Shown: piece by piece, positions 1-8,416 of the stretch | Position numbering within the stretch: position 1 is the first letter of the stretch | Layout of the letters: the number at the start of each line of letters is the position of its first letter | Source: Caballeronia glebae | GTDB taxonomy: Bacteria; Pseudomonadota; Gammaproteobacteria; Burkholderiales; Burkholderiaceae | Direction of reading: 5' to 3' | DNA: 64,000 nucleotides | NCBI RefSeq assembly: GCF_001545035.1 | Contig: NZ_FCOJ02000016.1 | Coordinates: 62,001-126,000, forward strand | Program-made: the position numbers and the translations under genes | The notes under the pieces: generated by a model | Seen by the model: only the letters and a program-made list of their open reading frames with translations | Databases searched by the model: none | Told to the model about the DNA's origin: nothing

Positions 1-20
1 GCCAACGCAAGGAGCAGGCG

Positions 21-1337
21 ATGAGCGACACGCTGCATGCCGCGAGCGACGTAGGGCAAGCGCAAAAAATCGAAGACCGCATGTACCGGAAAGTCACGCT
101 GCGGCTCATCCCTTTCCTGATTCTCTGCTACGTCGCCGCGTATCTGGATCGCGTGAATATCGGATTTGCGAAGCTGCAGATGCTGAGCGACCTGCAATTC
201 AGCGAAACCATCTACGGACTGGGCGCGGGCGTATTCTTCATCGGCTATTTTCTGTTCGAGGTGCCCAGCAATCTGATGATGCAGCGTGTCGGCGCGAAGG
301 CGTGGATCGCGCGGATCATGGTGACGTGGGCGCTCATCTCGGGCGCGTTCTTCTTCGTGCAGACACCGACGCAGTTCTACGTGCTGCGGTTTCTGCTCGG
401 TTCGGCCGAAGCGGGCTTCTATCCGGGCGTCGTGTTGTATCTGATGCAGTGGTATCCGGCGCGGCGCCGCTCACATGTGCTCGCCATTTTCATGGTCGGC
501 ATTCCGCTCGCGGGCATCATCGGCGGGCCGTTGTCGGGCTGGATTCTGGAGGCGTTCAGCGGTGCGCACGGGCATTCCGGCTGGCGCTGGCTGTTTCTCA
601 TCGAAGCGGTGCCGTCGCTCGTGCTCGGTATCGTGGCGTTCTTCTATCTGAAGAACCGGCCCTCCGATGCGAACTGGCTCACGCGTGAGGAGGCCCGTTT
701 GATTTCGGATGCGCTCGATACGCCCGGCAACCGCCACGCGCGCATTTCCGAAACAGTCGGCCAGGTGTTCCGCGATCCGCGCATGCTGCTAATGGCGCTG
801 ATCTACTTTTGCGTGATCATGGGTCAGTACGGTCTGACGTTCTGGATGCCCACGCTCATCAAGGCGTCCGGCGTGTCGGGCGCGCTGAAAATCGGCGTAC
901 TGTCGGCCATTCCTTTCGCGGTCGGCGCCGTCGCGATGGTCTCGTTCGGGCGCAACTCGGACCGTACCGGCGAGCGCCGCTGGCATCTGATCGTGCCCAT
1001 GTTGATCGGCGCAGCCGGCTACGCGATCACGGCGTCGTCGGGGTCGAACGTGCCGCTGGCGCTCGTCGGCCTGTCGCTCGCGGCGGCGGGCGTGCTCACG
1101 CCTGGGCCGCTGTTCTGGGCGCTGCCGTCCGCAATTCTCGCGGGAACCGGCGCGGCGGCGGGCATCGCGGCGATCAACGCTTTCGCCGGCCTCGCGGGAT
1201 TCGTCAGTCCGTATTTAATCGGCTGGCTGCGCGACCTCACGCATACATCCGTGATCGCGATGTACGTCTCCGGCGGCGTGCTGGTCGTCGGCGCGGCCAT
1301 GATCCTGTTGATACCGGCCAAGCTCGTGAATCGCTGA
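21..1337 (+). CDS. MFS transporter, ACS (anion:cation symporter) family
   Basis: A 438-residue inner-membrane permease of the usual MFS length with about 12 hydrophobic segments. After a short polar N-terminus comes the first helix ending in YLDRVNIGFA, the signature of the ACS/hexuronate-phthalate branch (the D-R-V-N motif after TM1), and a loop motif RRRSHVLA before TM5. Family members import organic anions such as sugar acids or aromatic acids with protons; the substrate here cannot be read. The ATG has a GGAG ribosome site 6 bases upstream. A strong hairpin terminator follows, so it probably ends an operon that begins left of the window, although the catabolic genes just downstream may use the substrate it imports. 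Confidence 0.9.
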   Translation: MSDTLHAASDVGQAQKIEDRMYRKVTLRLIPFLILCYVAAYLDRVNIGFAKLQMLSDLQFSETIYGLGAGVFFIGYFLFEVPSNLMMQRVGAKAWIARIMVTWALISGAFFFVQTPTQFYVLRFLLGSAEAGFYPGVVLYLMQWYPARRRSHVLAIFMVGIPLAGIIGGPLSGWILEAFSGAHGHSGWRWLFLIEAVPSLVLGIVAFFYLKNRPSDANWLTREEARLISDALDTPGNRHARISETVGQVFRDPRMLLMALIYFCVIMGQYGLTFWMPTLIKASGVSGALKIGVLSAIPFAVGAVAMVSFGRNSDRTGERRWHLIVPMLIGAAGYAITASSGSNVPLALVGLSLAAAGVLTPGPLFWALPSAILAGTGAAAGIAAINAFAGLAGFVSPYLIGWLRDLTHTSVIAMYVSGGVLVVGAAMILLIPAKLVNR

Positions 1338-1366
1338 TTCAAACGCGTTCTCATCGTTCGAGAAGG

Positions 1367-1398
1367 AAACGGCATGCCGCCACGCATGCCGTTTTTTT
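1367..1398 (+). terminator. Rho-independent terminator after the MFS gene
   Basis: An 11-bp perfect stem (arms AAACGGCATGC and GCATGCCGTTT) with a 6-base loop CGCCAC runs straight into a T tract. It lies 30 bases behind the permease stop codon and separates that gene from the SDR operon. Confidence 0.85.
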
Positions 1399-1436
1399 AT
1401 TTGCGAAGATGGTCTTTTTGTATTTCTGCGTGGTAC

Positions 1437-1473
1437 TTTATGTATTCGTACAGTGACTTTATAGATACATAAA
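1437..1473. promoter_or_regulatory. AT-rich promoter region with inverted repeat (candidate operator)
   Basis: Perfect 9-bp inverted arms TTTATGTAT (1437-1445) and ATACATAAA (1465-1473) are separated by 19 bases, in a markedly AT-rich stretch directly before the SDR start at 1484. TGTAT...ATACA half-sites resemble those bound by FadR/VanR-type GntR regulators, but no regulator gene is in the window beside it, so the protein that binds is unknown. The right arm is followed by AAAGGGGG, the ribosome site of the SDR gene. Confidence 0.5.
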
Positions 1474-1483
1474 AGGGGGTTAC

Positions 1484-2269
1484 ATGGAACTGAACTTCAA
1501 GGGCAAGTCGGCGCTGATCACCGGCGCGTCGAAGGGAATCGGGCTGGCGACGGCGTGGGCGTTTGCTGCGGAGGGCATCGAGGAGCTGCATCTGGCGGCG
1601 CGCTCCGCCGACGCGCTGCATCGTGCGCAGGACGAAATCGCGACCCGGCACGGCACGCGCGTGCACGTGTACGCGACGGATCTGTCCGTCACGCAGAACG
1701 CCATCGATCTCGCGCGCGCCTGTTCTAACGCCGACATCCTGGTGAACAACGCTGCCGATTCCAGCCCCGGCCCGCTCGACAAGATGACGGACGAGCAATG
1801 GCGCGCGAGCCTCGACATGAAGATCTTTTCCTACGTGACGTTGACGCGCGAACTATATGCGTCGATGAAGCAGCGCGGGAGCGGCGTGATCGTCAACGAC
1901 ATCGGCAATTCCGGCGAAAACTGGGACGCGAACTACATCATCGGTTCAACCGGCAATGCCGCGATGATGGCCTTCACGCGCGCGATCGGCGGCTGGGCGC
2001 TGGACGACGGCATCCGCGTGGTCGGCGTGAATCCGGGGCCGGTCGCGACCGATCGCATGGTCAAGCTCATGAAGCGGCGAGCGCTCGACTGGTACGACGA
2101 CGAGAGCCGCTGGGAGGAACTCTTCGACAAATATCCGGGCAAGCGCGCGGCGAAGGCCGAGGAAGTCGCGGATCTCATCGTGTGGCTCGCGTCGGAGCGC
2201 GCGGCGTACATCACGGGCACGGTCGTCACCATCGACGGCGGCATTGCATCGCGCCGTTCGATCATCTGA
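1484..2269 (+). CDS. SDR-family oxidoreductase, first gene of a catabolic operon
   Basis: A 261-residue classical-length short-chain dehydrogenase. The Rossmann glycine motif TGASKGIG sits near residues 13-20 and the NNA motif follows in VNNAADSS. The catalytic region reads NDIGNSGE then YIIGSTGNAAM, so the active-site Tyr is present but the usual Lys four residues later is Ser. Such variants form a recognisable subgroup of NAD(P)-dependent SDRs; the substrate is unknown. It starts after AAAGGGGGTTAC. The aminotransferase, alpha/beta hydrolase and M20 hydrolase follow with gaps of 13, 19 and -4 bases, which indicates one transcript and one pathway. Confidence 0.9.
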   Translation: MELNFKGKSALITGASKGIGLATAWAFAAEGIEELHLAARSADALHRAQDEIATRHGTRVHVYATDLSVTQNAIDLARACSNADILVNNAADSSPGPLDKMTDEQWRASLDMKIFSYVTLTRELYASMKQRGSGVIVNDIGNSGENWDANYIIGSTGNAAMMAFTRAIGGWALDDGIRVVGVNPGPVATDRMVKLMKRRALDWYDDESRWEELFDKYPGKRAAKAEEVADLIVWLASERAAYITGTVVTIDGGIASRRSII

Positions 2270-2282
2270 AGGAGCCGCCGAC

Positions 2283-3416
2283 ATGCGCCAGTTCGAGGAA
2301 CGCAACGCCTATTTCGACCGCCTCTGCAACAGCGAAGGACTGATGTGGCTCGGTCAGAACACCAACCACTTCGAGCCGCATCCGGCCGTGCGTCAGGCCG
2401 TGATCGACGCGCTCGACGGCGGCGAGTATCACGCCTACGCGCCGCCGCTCGGCTTCGAGGAATTGCGCCGGTTGATCCGCGAGGACATCGGCCTGCCCGA
2501 TGCCTCCGTGATGATTACGGACGGCGCCGTCGAAGCGCTGTACAACGTGTGCCGCAACATCTGCGAAGCGGGCAAGGATTTCGTCACGACGAATCCGAGC
2601 TGGGCGTGGCCGATGCAGTTCGCCGCGCGCGCCGGTTCGCGCGTGATCGAATTGCCGATCTATTCGCCGGAACAGAACTACAAGCTCACGCCGGCGCAAT
2701 TGCGCGCGGCGGTCAACGAAAACACGGGCGTTATCTATCTCGTTGATCCGAACAATCCGCTCGGCACCTGCCATACCGAAGACGAGATTCGCGAATTCGC
2801 GGAGATCGCGCGTTCGGTCGGCGCGTACTTCATCCACGATGCGACGTACTTTCAATTCGCGGATAACTTCACGCCGGCGTATCGCTTCTATCCCGAGAAG
2901 ACCATCGTCACGTATAGCTTTTCGAAGTGGCTGGGACTCGCGGGCATGCGGCTCGGCGCGGTGATCGCGCATCCGGACCTGATCGAGCGGTTCGCGTCCG
3001 CGCCGCCGAACAATCTCGGCAGCAACGTGTTGTCGCAGCGCGCGGCTATCGCCGGATTGCGCACGAAGAGCGAATGGTTTCCCGAGATCAACCGGCGCCA
3101 GCGACGCAACCAGGCGGCTGTCGTCGAAGCGGCGAAAAACGTCGAAGGACTGAGCGTGCCGGTGTTTCCGTCGCAGGCGAACTTGCTCGTGGTGGAAACG
3201 ATCGGCGCGGGCATCACGCCCGAAGCGCTCGTCGAAGCGTTCCAGAAAGAGCGCGTGATGATCCGGCAGGGCGCGTATCACACTAAGCAGTTCGGGCATC
3301 GCTTCGTCAAGGTGAGCCTGACGGTGCCCGAAGCGTGGGCGGACTGCTTCTGCGAGTTGCTGCCGTCGATGGTCGAGCGCGCGCGTTCGATCAAGGAACC
3401 GGCGAATCAATTCTGA
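2283..3416 (+). CDS. Class I/II pyridoxal-phosphate aminotransferase
   Basis: A 377-residue fold-type I aminotransferase (HisC/AspC superfamily). Visible landmarks are DPNNPLGT (cofactor region), the FIHDATYF Asp that pairs with the PLP ring nitrogen, and the Schiff-base lysine in SFSKWLGLAGMRLG. An upstream in-frame ATG at 2244 overlaps the SDR gene; I chose 2283 because AAGGAGCCGCCGAC precedes it. The enzyme moves an amino group between an amino acid and a keto acid in the cytoplasm. With a dehydrogenase, an ester/C-C hydrolase and an amidohydrolase beside it, a role in breaking down a nitrogen-containing compound is likely; the compound cannot be named. Confidence 0.9.
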   Translation: MRQFEERNAYFDRLCNSEGLMWLGQNTNHFEPHPAVRQAVIDALDGGEYHAYAPPLGFEELRRLIREDIGLPDASVMITDGAVEALYNVCRNICEAGKDFVTTNPSWAWPMQFAARAGSRVIELPIYSPEQNYKLTPAQLRAAVNENTGVIYLVDPNNPLGTCHTEDEIREFAEIARSVGAYFIHDATYFQFADNFTPAYRFYPEKTIVTYSFSKWLGLAGMRLGAVIAHPDLIERFASAPPNNLGSNVLSQRAAIAGLRTKSEWFPEINRRQRRNQAAVVEAAKNVEGLSVPVFPSQANLLVVETIGAGITPEALVEAFQKERVMIRQGAYHTKQFGHRFVKVSLTVPEAWADCFCELLPSMVERARSIKEPANQF

Positions 3417-3435
3417 CTTTCGACGAGGACTGGAC

Positions 3436-4317
3436 ATGCCGTATCTGACGACATCGGATGAGGTGAAGCTGTATTACGAGGAAGCGGGCGAGGGCGCGCC
3501 GATCGTGTTCGTACACGAATTCGGCGGCGATCTGCGCAGTTGGGAACCGCAGATGCGCTACTTCAGCCGGCGCTATCGATGCATCGCGTTCGCGGCGCGC
3601 GGCTATACGCCGTCCGACGTGCCCGACGATATCGAGCAGTATTCGCAGGCCATCGCCGCGCGCGATATCCGCGACGTGCTCGACGCGCTGAAGATCGATC
3701 GCGCGCATATCGTCGGCCTGTCGATGGGCGGTTTCGCGACGCTGCATTTCGGGCTCGACTACGCGGATCGCGCGCGTTCGCTGGTGGTCGCGGGCGCCGG
3801 CTACGGCGCGGAAAAAGAGTTCGAGGACTACTTCCGCGAAGTGTCGCTCGAAGTCGCGAAGCAGTTCGAAGCGCAAGGCGCGCCGCAGTTCGCGAAGACG
3901 TATTCGCTCGCGGCATCGCGCATTGCGTTTCAGGTAAAGGACCCGCGCGGCTGGCTCGAATTCGCGACGATGCTCGGCGAGCATTCGGCGCGCGGTTCCG
4001 CGCTGACGATGCGGGGCGTGCAGGCGCGACGTCCGTCCATCTACGACCTCGACGCGCGCCTGAAAGCGATGACGGTGCCCACGCTCGTCGTCGTCGGCGA
4101 TGAGGACGATCACTGTCTGCAGCCCGGCATCTTCCTGAAGCGCACAGTGCCCGCGAGCGGACTCGTCGTCATGCCGAAGACGGGCCACACGCTGAATCTC
4201 GAAGAGCCGGCGCTCTTCAATCAGCACATCGCCGAATTTCTCGCGATGGTCGAACAGAACCGCTGGCTGCCGCGCGATCCGCGCGCCGTGGCGGCACAAA
4301 TCATGAAGACGTCATGA
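3436..4317 (+). CDS. Alpha/beta-fold hydrolase
   Basis: A 293-residue alpha/beta hydrolase with oxyanion-loop HEFGGD, nucleophile elbow GLSMGG, acid residue in VVGDEDDHC and catalytic His in KTGHTLNLEEP. It resembles the enol-lactonase/carboxylesterase branch. No signal peptide, so cytoplasmic. It starts 19 bases behind the aminotransferase with GACGAGGAC upstream, and its last four bases (ATGA) overlap the start of the M20 hydrolase, implying translational coupling. It probably hydrolyses an ester, lactone or C-C bond of a pathway intermediate. Confidence 0.88.
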   Translation: MPYLTTSDEVKLYYEEAGEGAPIVFVHEFGGDLRSWEPQMRYFSRRYRCIAFAARGYTPSDVPDDIEQYSQAIAARDIRDVLDALKIDRAHIVGLSMGGFATLHFGLDYADRARSLVVAGAGYGAEKEFEDYFREVSLEVAKQFEAQGAPQFAKTYSLAASRIAFQVKDPRGWLEFATMLGEHSARGSALTMRGVQARRPSIYDLDARLKAMTVPTLVVVGDEDDHCLQPGIFLKRTVPASGLVVMPKTGHTLNLEEPALFNQHIAEFLAMVEQNRWLPRDPRAVAAQIMKTS

Positions 4318-5549
4318 GCGCCAGTACGTACGTCGATGAAAAACGCCTTGCGCAACGGCTCGCGGCGATGGCGCGTATCGGCGCAACGGAGAACGGCGGC
4401 GTGAATCGCCAGGCGCTGTCGGCGGAGGATGCGGCGGCGCAGCGCCAGCTCGTGCAGTGGGGCGAGACGCTCGGCCTGAAACCGTCGATCGATGCCATCG
4501 GCAATCTGTTTCTGCGGCTCGAAGGCGCTGACACGGGCGCGCCGCCCGTGCTGTCCGGCTCGCATCTGGACAGCCAGCCGACCGGCGGCAAGTTCGACGG
4601 CGTGTTCGGCGTGCTGGCGGCGTTCGAAGCTGTGGAAGCGATCCTCGCATCGGGCGTGAAGCCGCGCGTATCGATCGATATCGTCGCGTGGATGAACGAG
4701 GAAGGATCGCGATTCGCGCCGGGCATGATGGGCTCGGCCGTGTTCGCCGGCAATCGCGCGCTCGATGCCACGCTCGCCGTCGTCGACAAACACAATGTGA
4801 GCGTGAAGCAAGCGCTCGCCGAGGTACGCGAGAGCCTGCGCGACGTGCCCGAACGTGCGCTGGGAGAGCGCGTGTCGGCGTATGTCGAGGCGCATATCGA
4901 ACAAGGTCCGCATCTGGAGAACGAGGGGCTCACCATCGGCGTGGTGAGCGGCATTCAGGGCAAGCGTACCTTCACGGTGCGTGTGGACGGCGAGGCTGCG
5001 CACGCGGGGACATCGACGCGCGCCGAGCGCAGGGATGCGCTGCTCGCCGCCATCGCGATGGTGCAGGCGCTCGCCGATGCGATGCGCGATGACGAGGACA
5101 TCGTGAAATTCACGGTCGGGCGCTTCGACGTGAAACCGAGTGCTCCGTCTGTCGTGCCGAGTTCGGTCGATTTTTCCATCGACTTGCGTCATCCGGATTC
5201 CGACGTGTTGCTCGCGTTGGGCGACCGGATCGCGCCGATCTGCGAGGCGCACGCGGGCGTGTGCACGGTGCGCGTGACGGAGCTGTCGTCTGCGATGTCG
5301 CTCGATTTTCCGGAGCCGATGCGCGCCCTGGTACGCAATGCGGCATTGCGTTTGGATTTGCGGCATCGGGACATTCTATCGACGGCGGGTCACGATGCGC
5401 GCTATCTCCATTACGTGTGCCCGTCTGCGATGATTTTCGTGCCGTCGCATCTCGGCCGCACTCACTGCGAAACCGAATACACGTCGTCATCCGATCTGGC
5501 AGCGGGCGCAAGGGTGCTCGCGGATGTGCTAAGCGAGCTTGCGGTTTAG
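4314..5549 (+). CDS. M20-family Zn-dependent amidohydrolase (N-carbamoyl-L-amino acid hydrolase / allantoate amidohydrolase type)
   Basis: A 411-residue di-metal amidase of the hydantoinase/carbamoylase family. Metal-binding landmarks appear in order: GSHLDSQPTGGKFDGVFG (His and Asp), WMNEEGSRF (the Glu-Glu pair), AHIEQGPHLE, a dimerisation lid domain around residues 215-330, and the final His in SHLGRTHCETEYT. Family members release ammonia and CO2 or an amine from N-carbamoyl, ureido or N-formyl amino acids. It is the last gene of the SDR operon; neighbouring aminotransferase and hydrolase suggest it opens or deacylates a nitrogenous intermediate. No downstream hairpin is obvious before the convergent DUF2934 gene. 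Confidence 0.9.
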   Translation: MSASTYVDEKRLAQRLAAMARIGATENGGVNRQALSAEDAAAQRQLVQWGETLGLKPSIDAIGNLFLRLEGADTGAPPVLSGSHLDSQPTGGKFDGVFGVLAAFEAVEAILASGVKPRVSIDIVAWMNEEGSRFAPGMMGSAVFAGNRALDATLAVVDKHNVSVKQALAEVRESLRDVPERALGERVSAYVEAHIEQGPHLENEGLTIGVVSGIQGKRTFTVRVDGEAAHAGTSTRAERRDALLAAIAMVQALADAMRDDEDIVKFTVGRFDVKPSAPSVVPSSVDFSIDLRHPDSDVLLALGDRIAPICEAHAGVCTVRVTELSSAMSLDFPEPMRALVRNAALRLDLRHRDILSTAGHDARYLHYVCPSAMIFVPSHLGRTHCETEYTSSSDLAAGARVLADVLSELAV

Positions 5550-5612
5550 AGGTCGTTCGATTTGGCGCGTCGAGAGTCGATCGATCTGGCGACTCTTGGC
5601 ATCGACCAAGGG

Positions 5613-5798
5613 TCATACTGATTCCGGTGGCATGTCTTCTCTCTCGCTTGCCTTTGGAATCCCCATTCCGGGTTCGCTCGCAAGCCTCTGCTGCGCAAGA
5701 AGCCAGAATTCGTCCGAGCGATCTTGCGGGCTGCCCGCTTCCGCCCACAGCCGATAAGCAAGCGCGCGAATCTGCTCCTCCGTGGCCAATATGTGCAT
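5613..5798 (-). CDS. DUF2934 small protein
   Basis: A 61-residue protein opening MHILATEEQIRALAYRLW followed by AEAGSPQDRSDEFW, the hallmark of DUF2934, a family of small proteins of unknown function common in soil proteobacteria and often found near stress genes. The longer reading frame reaching 5897 lacks a ribosome site; the ATG at 5798 is preceded by AAGGAGATCGGCG, so I start there. It stands alone, convergent with the M20 gene. A broken paralogue lies at 11747-11902. Confidence 0.8.
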   Translation of the reverse strand: MHILATEEQIRALAYRLWAEAGSPQDRSDEFWLLAQQRLASEPGMGIPKASEREDMPPESV

Positions 5799-6175
5799 CG
5801 CCGATCTCCTTGCTGCGGTGTCAATTATTGAAACCGTCCCGACTAATCTTTGCCAATAGCACTCGTCACCGCGGCGAGCGCTGCCTTGTCGATGCAAGCG
5901 GCTTTCCGTGTACGCGACGACGCTCTACGTGCAGGGCGGGCCGCTGCGCGAAGTCATCGCACGTGAACGCACTGCTTCGCGCATTACGATGCGCACGACA
6001 TCCGGGCGGCGCAACCACATCGCCGATCGCCGTCGTCAAAAGCGTCGCTGTCGCGCCGAACGAATGCCTCGATCACGTCGATCGTCGTTGTTCCAGCTAG
6101 TGCGCAGTCCCGCGCGGCAGTCGACAACGTTAGTTCCAGCCCGATGAGGTTGCTGAGGGCGAAGATCCTTCCGGT
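5799..6175. other. Gap without a recognisable gene
   Basis: These 377 bases lie between the DUF2934 start and the RecQ stop. Both strands contain open stretches, but none with a ribosome site or a product I recognise. The promoter of the DUF2934 gene must lie in the first part, near 5800-5880. Confidence 0.4.
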
Positions 6176-7981
6176 CTAACGAGGTTCACCGGCTGTTTCC
6201 GGCGACGAGACACGCTTCACGTAGCGAGAAATAAACGTGCGCGTCTCGTCATCCGCACAGCGCACGGCGACACGATCCCCGCTCACCATCTCGACCGTGC
6301 CTTCGCCATAGCGGCGCATGCGAACGATATCGCCGACACCGAAGAGTGGCGCCTTTTTATCCTTACGCGCAGGAATCTGGATTTCAAGCGAGCTGTCCTG
6401 CACTGTCGGCGGATGTAGGCAGTTGTCGCACGTGCCACAGCGCGCCGCGCCGAGCTCGTCGGTCGGCTTCCGATATGACGTGTAGGACCCGCGCAATGAC
6501 TGCTGCGATCCGGCGTCGTCGACGTCCAGGGCAAAGTAGTCGAGTACCGTTCGCCATCTGCACTGGGCGCTTTGCGCATATCGGATCATGCGGTCGAGCA
6601 CCGCTTGATCGCGCTGGGCGCGCGACGCGTACTGCGCGGCAGCATCCTCGATCTTCGCAATTACGGCGCCGTCGTCGATCAGTTTCAGGTGGCCTTTGCG
6701 CGTGCGACGGGTCATGCCCAAATCGTTGAGTAGGGTTAGCGCGACGCGAACCTTGTTGATGCCCACGTTCGGCAACGCTTCACCCAAGCGCTCGACGGGT
6801 TTTTCCAGTGTCTTGCTCTCGCTTTCCGATGCAAGTGCCTGCACCTTTTCAGCTATGCGTCGGATTGTTTCAGCCGTCGGATAGCGTCCGCCAAGGAAGA
6901 ACTGCTGAACCTGTTTGTCTTTCAGTTCAAACAGGAGAATGCAACGTGCCGCCTCTCCATCGCGCCCGCCACGGCCCGCCTCCTGATAGTAGGCGTCGAG
7001 GCTCCCCGGCATCTGCGCATGAATGACAAAGCGGATATCTTGTTTGTCGATGCCCATGCCAAACGCGTTGGTCGCCACCATCACGCGTGCGCGGTCTCCC
7101 ATGAACGCATCCTGCGCCTCCGAGCGCGCATTCGCTGCCAGTTTGCCGTGATACCGCTCGGCGCTCACGCCCGCATCCACGAGCAATGCATGCAGTGCAT
7201 CGCACTCTGCCACTGTCGCGCAATAGATGATACCGCTGCCTTCTATCGTGCTCGCCAGTTCGATCGCGCGCTTGCGTCGATCTTCGAGATTGGTCATCTG
7301 CTCGACGGCAAACTGCAGATTGTCTCGATACACGCCGGTATGAATGACGCTCGCTTGTCGCATTTGCAATTCGCGCACGATGTCGGCGGCGACGGAAGGC
7401 GTAGCTGTTGCAGTCAGCGCAAGCACGGGAGGATGCCCGATGGCTTTCACCGCGTGAATCAATTCGACGTACGCGGGCCGGAAGTCATGTCCCCATTGCG
7501 AGATGCAGTGCGCTTCATCGATGACGACAAGCGGCACCTCGGGCATGCCCTCAGAGGTGAGCATCGACCCGAACTCTTCACTTACAAGGCGCTCGGGGGT
7601 GACGAAGAGGATGCGGATCGCGCCGTCGCCGATGGCCCGTAATGCCTCCTGCTCCTCGCTTGCCGATAGGGTGCTGTTGAGCACCCTCGTTGCAATCCCG
7701 GCTTCGGTGAGCTTGGCGGCCTGATCGCGCATCAGCGAAATCAGTGGCGACACGACGAGCGTCATCCCGTCAAAGTGCAACGCAGGCAACTGGTAGCAGA
7801 GTGACTTCCCGGCGCCCGTCGGCATGATTGCCAACGTGTCGTGCTCTTCGAGCACACTGCGAATGACTTCTTCCTGCCCCGGCCGTAGGCTCGGAAAGCC
7901 GAACACGCTCCGTAGGGCAGTCTCCACTTCCTTGTCTAGCGGTCTGCGGGGTCGCCTGAGCGTCTTTTGATCGTTGTTCAT
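6176..7981 (-). CDS. recQ: RecQ-family ATP-dependent DNA helicase
   Basis: A 601-residue 3'-5' superfamily 2 helicase that unwinds DNA during recombination repair. Walker A TGAGKSLCYQ lies near residue 56, the DEAHCISQWGHDFRPAY box near 156, ATATPS motif III near 193, and the second RecA domain has the QEAGRGGRDG motif VI. The RecQ zinc site is visible as CRWRTVLDYF then CGTCDNCL, followed by a short basic tail carrying a small beta domain (GVGDIVRMRRYGEGTVE). There is no HRDC domain, so it belongs to the shorter RecQ class rather than the E. coli arrangement. It is a single-gene unit on this strand. Confidence 0.93.
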   Translation of the reverse strand: MNNDQKTLRRPRRPLDKEVETALRSVFGFPSLRPGQEEVIRSVLEEHDTLAIMPTGAGKSLCYQLPALHFDGMTLVVSPLISLMRDQAAKLTEAGIATRVLNSTLSASEEQEALRAIGDGAIRILFVTPERLVSEEFGSMLTSEGMPEVPLVVIDEAHCISQWGHDFRPAYVELIHAVKAIGHPPVLALTATATPSVAADIVRELQMRQASVIHTGVYRDNLQFAVEQMTNLEDRRKRAIELASTIEGSGIIYCATVAECDALHALLVDAGVSAERYHGKLAANARSEAQDAFMGDRARVMVATNAFGMGIDKQDIRFVIHAQMPGSLDAYYQEAGRGGRDGEAARCILLFELKDKQVQQFFLGGRYPTAETIRRIAEKVQALASESESKTLEKPVERLGEALPNVGINKVRVALTLLNDLGMTRRTRKGHLKLIDDGAVIAKIEDAAAQYASRAQRDQAVLDRMIRYAQSAQCRWRTVLDYFALDVDDAGSQQSLRGSYTSYRKPTDELGAARCGTCDNCLHPPTVQDSSLEIQIPARKDKKAPLFGVGDIVRMRRYGEGTVEMVSGDRVAVRCADDETRTFISRYVKRVSSPETAGEPR

Positions 7982-8105
7982 AGTTGCGAGAGGGTGCAGT
8001 TACACGAAGCCGCTATCGAGGAACTAGCTGCGTTCCGCCGACGAGGACGACCGGGAGGGACGCTGGAGCGTCGCTTAAGCTCCTGTCGCCCTAAGTCTTG
8101 GCGCA

Positions 8106-8285
8106 ATGTCGAAGCAACGGCTATGCCATCGCGTCGTTGCTTACTTTTTCGGCTCGACGCCCGGCGTGGACGAGCGAGAGAAGCAACGGGAATCGCCGGT
8201 CGTTCTCGCTCCGTCTCGCGAACACGGTGAGCGCCTTTCTCGTGATCTGCTCAAGCGCGCATGGAAGAGGGGGCGCGCGTCGTGA
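8106..8285 (+). CDS. Possible 59-residue basic protein
   Basis: An ATG-initiated frame of 59 codons in the 435-base gap between recQ and the YihY gene. The product is hydrophilic and strongly basic, starting MSKQRLCHRVVAYFFGSTPG and ending LLKRAWKRGRAS. No clear ribosome site precedes it and I recognise no family. The rest of this gap (7982-8105 and 8286-8416) shows nothing I can name apart from promoter space for the flanking genes. Confidence 0.3.
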   Translation: MSKQRLCHRVVAYFFGSTPGVDEREKQRESPVVLAPSREHGERLSRDLLKRAWKRGRAS

Positions 8286-8416
8286 CGTACGCCCAAGGCG
8301 AACATTGGGTCCTCCCGGTGGCCGGCGGAATGTGCGGGCACGAGCTGCGCTGACACGAAGCCGACGGCGGGCACTGTCAATGCTTCATAAGCCGCACGAC
8401 TCTCCGGGAGACAGCT

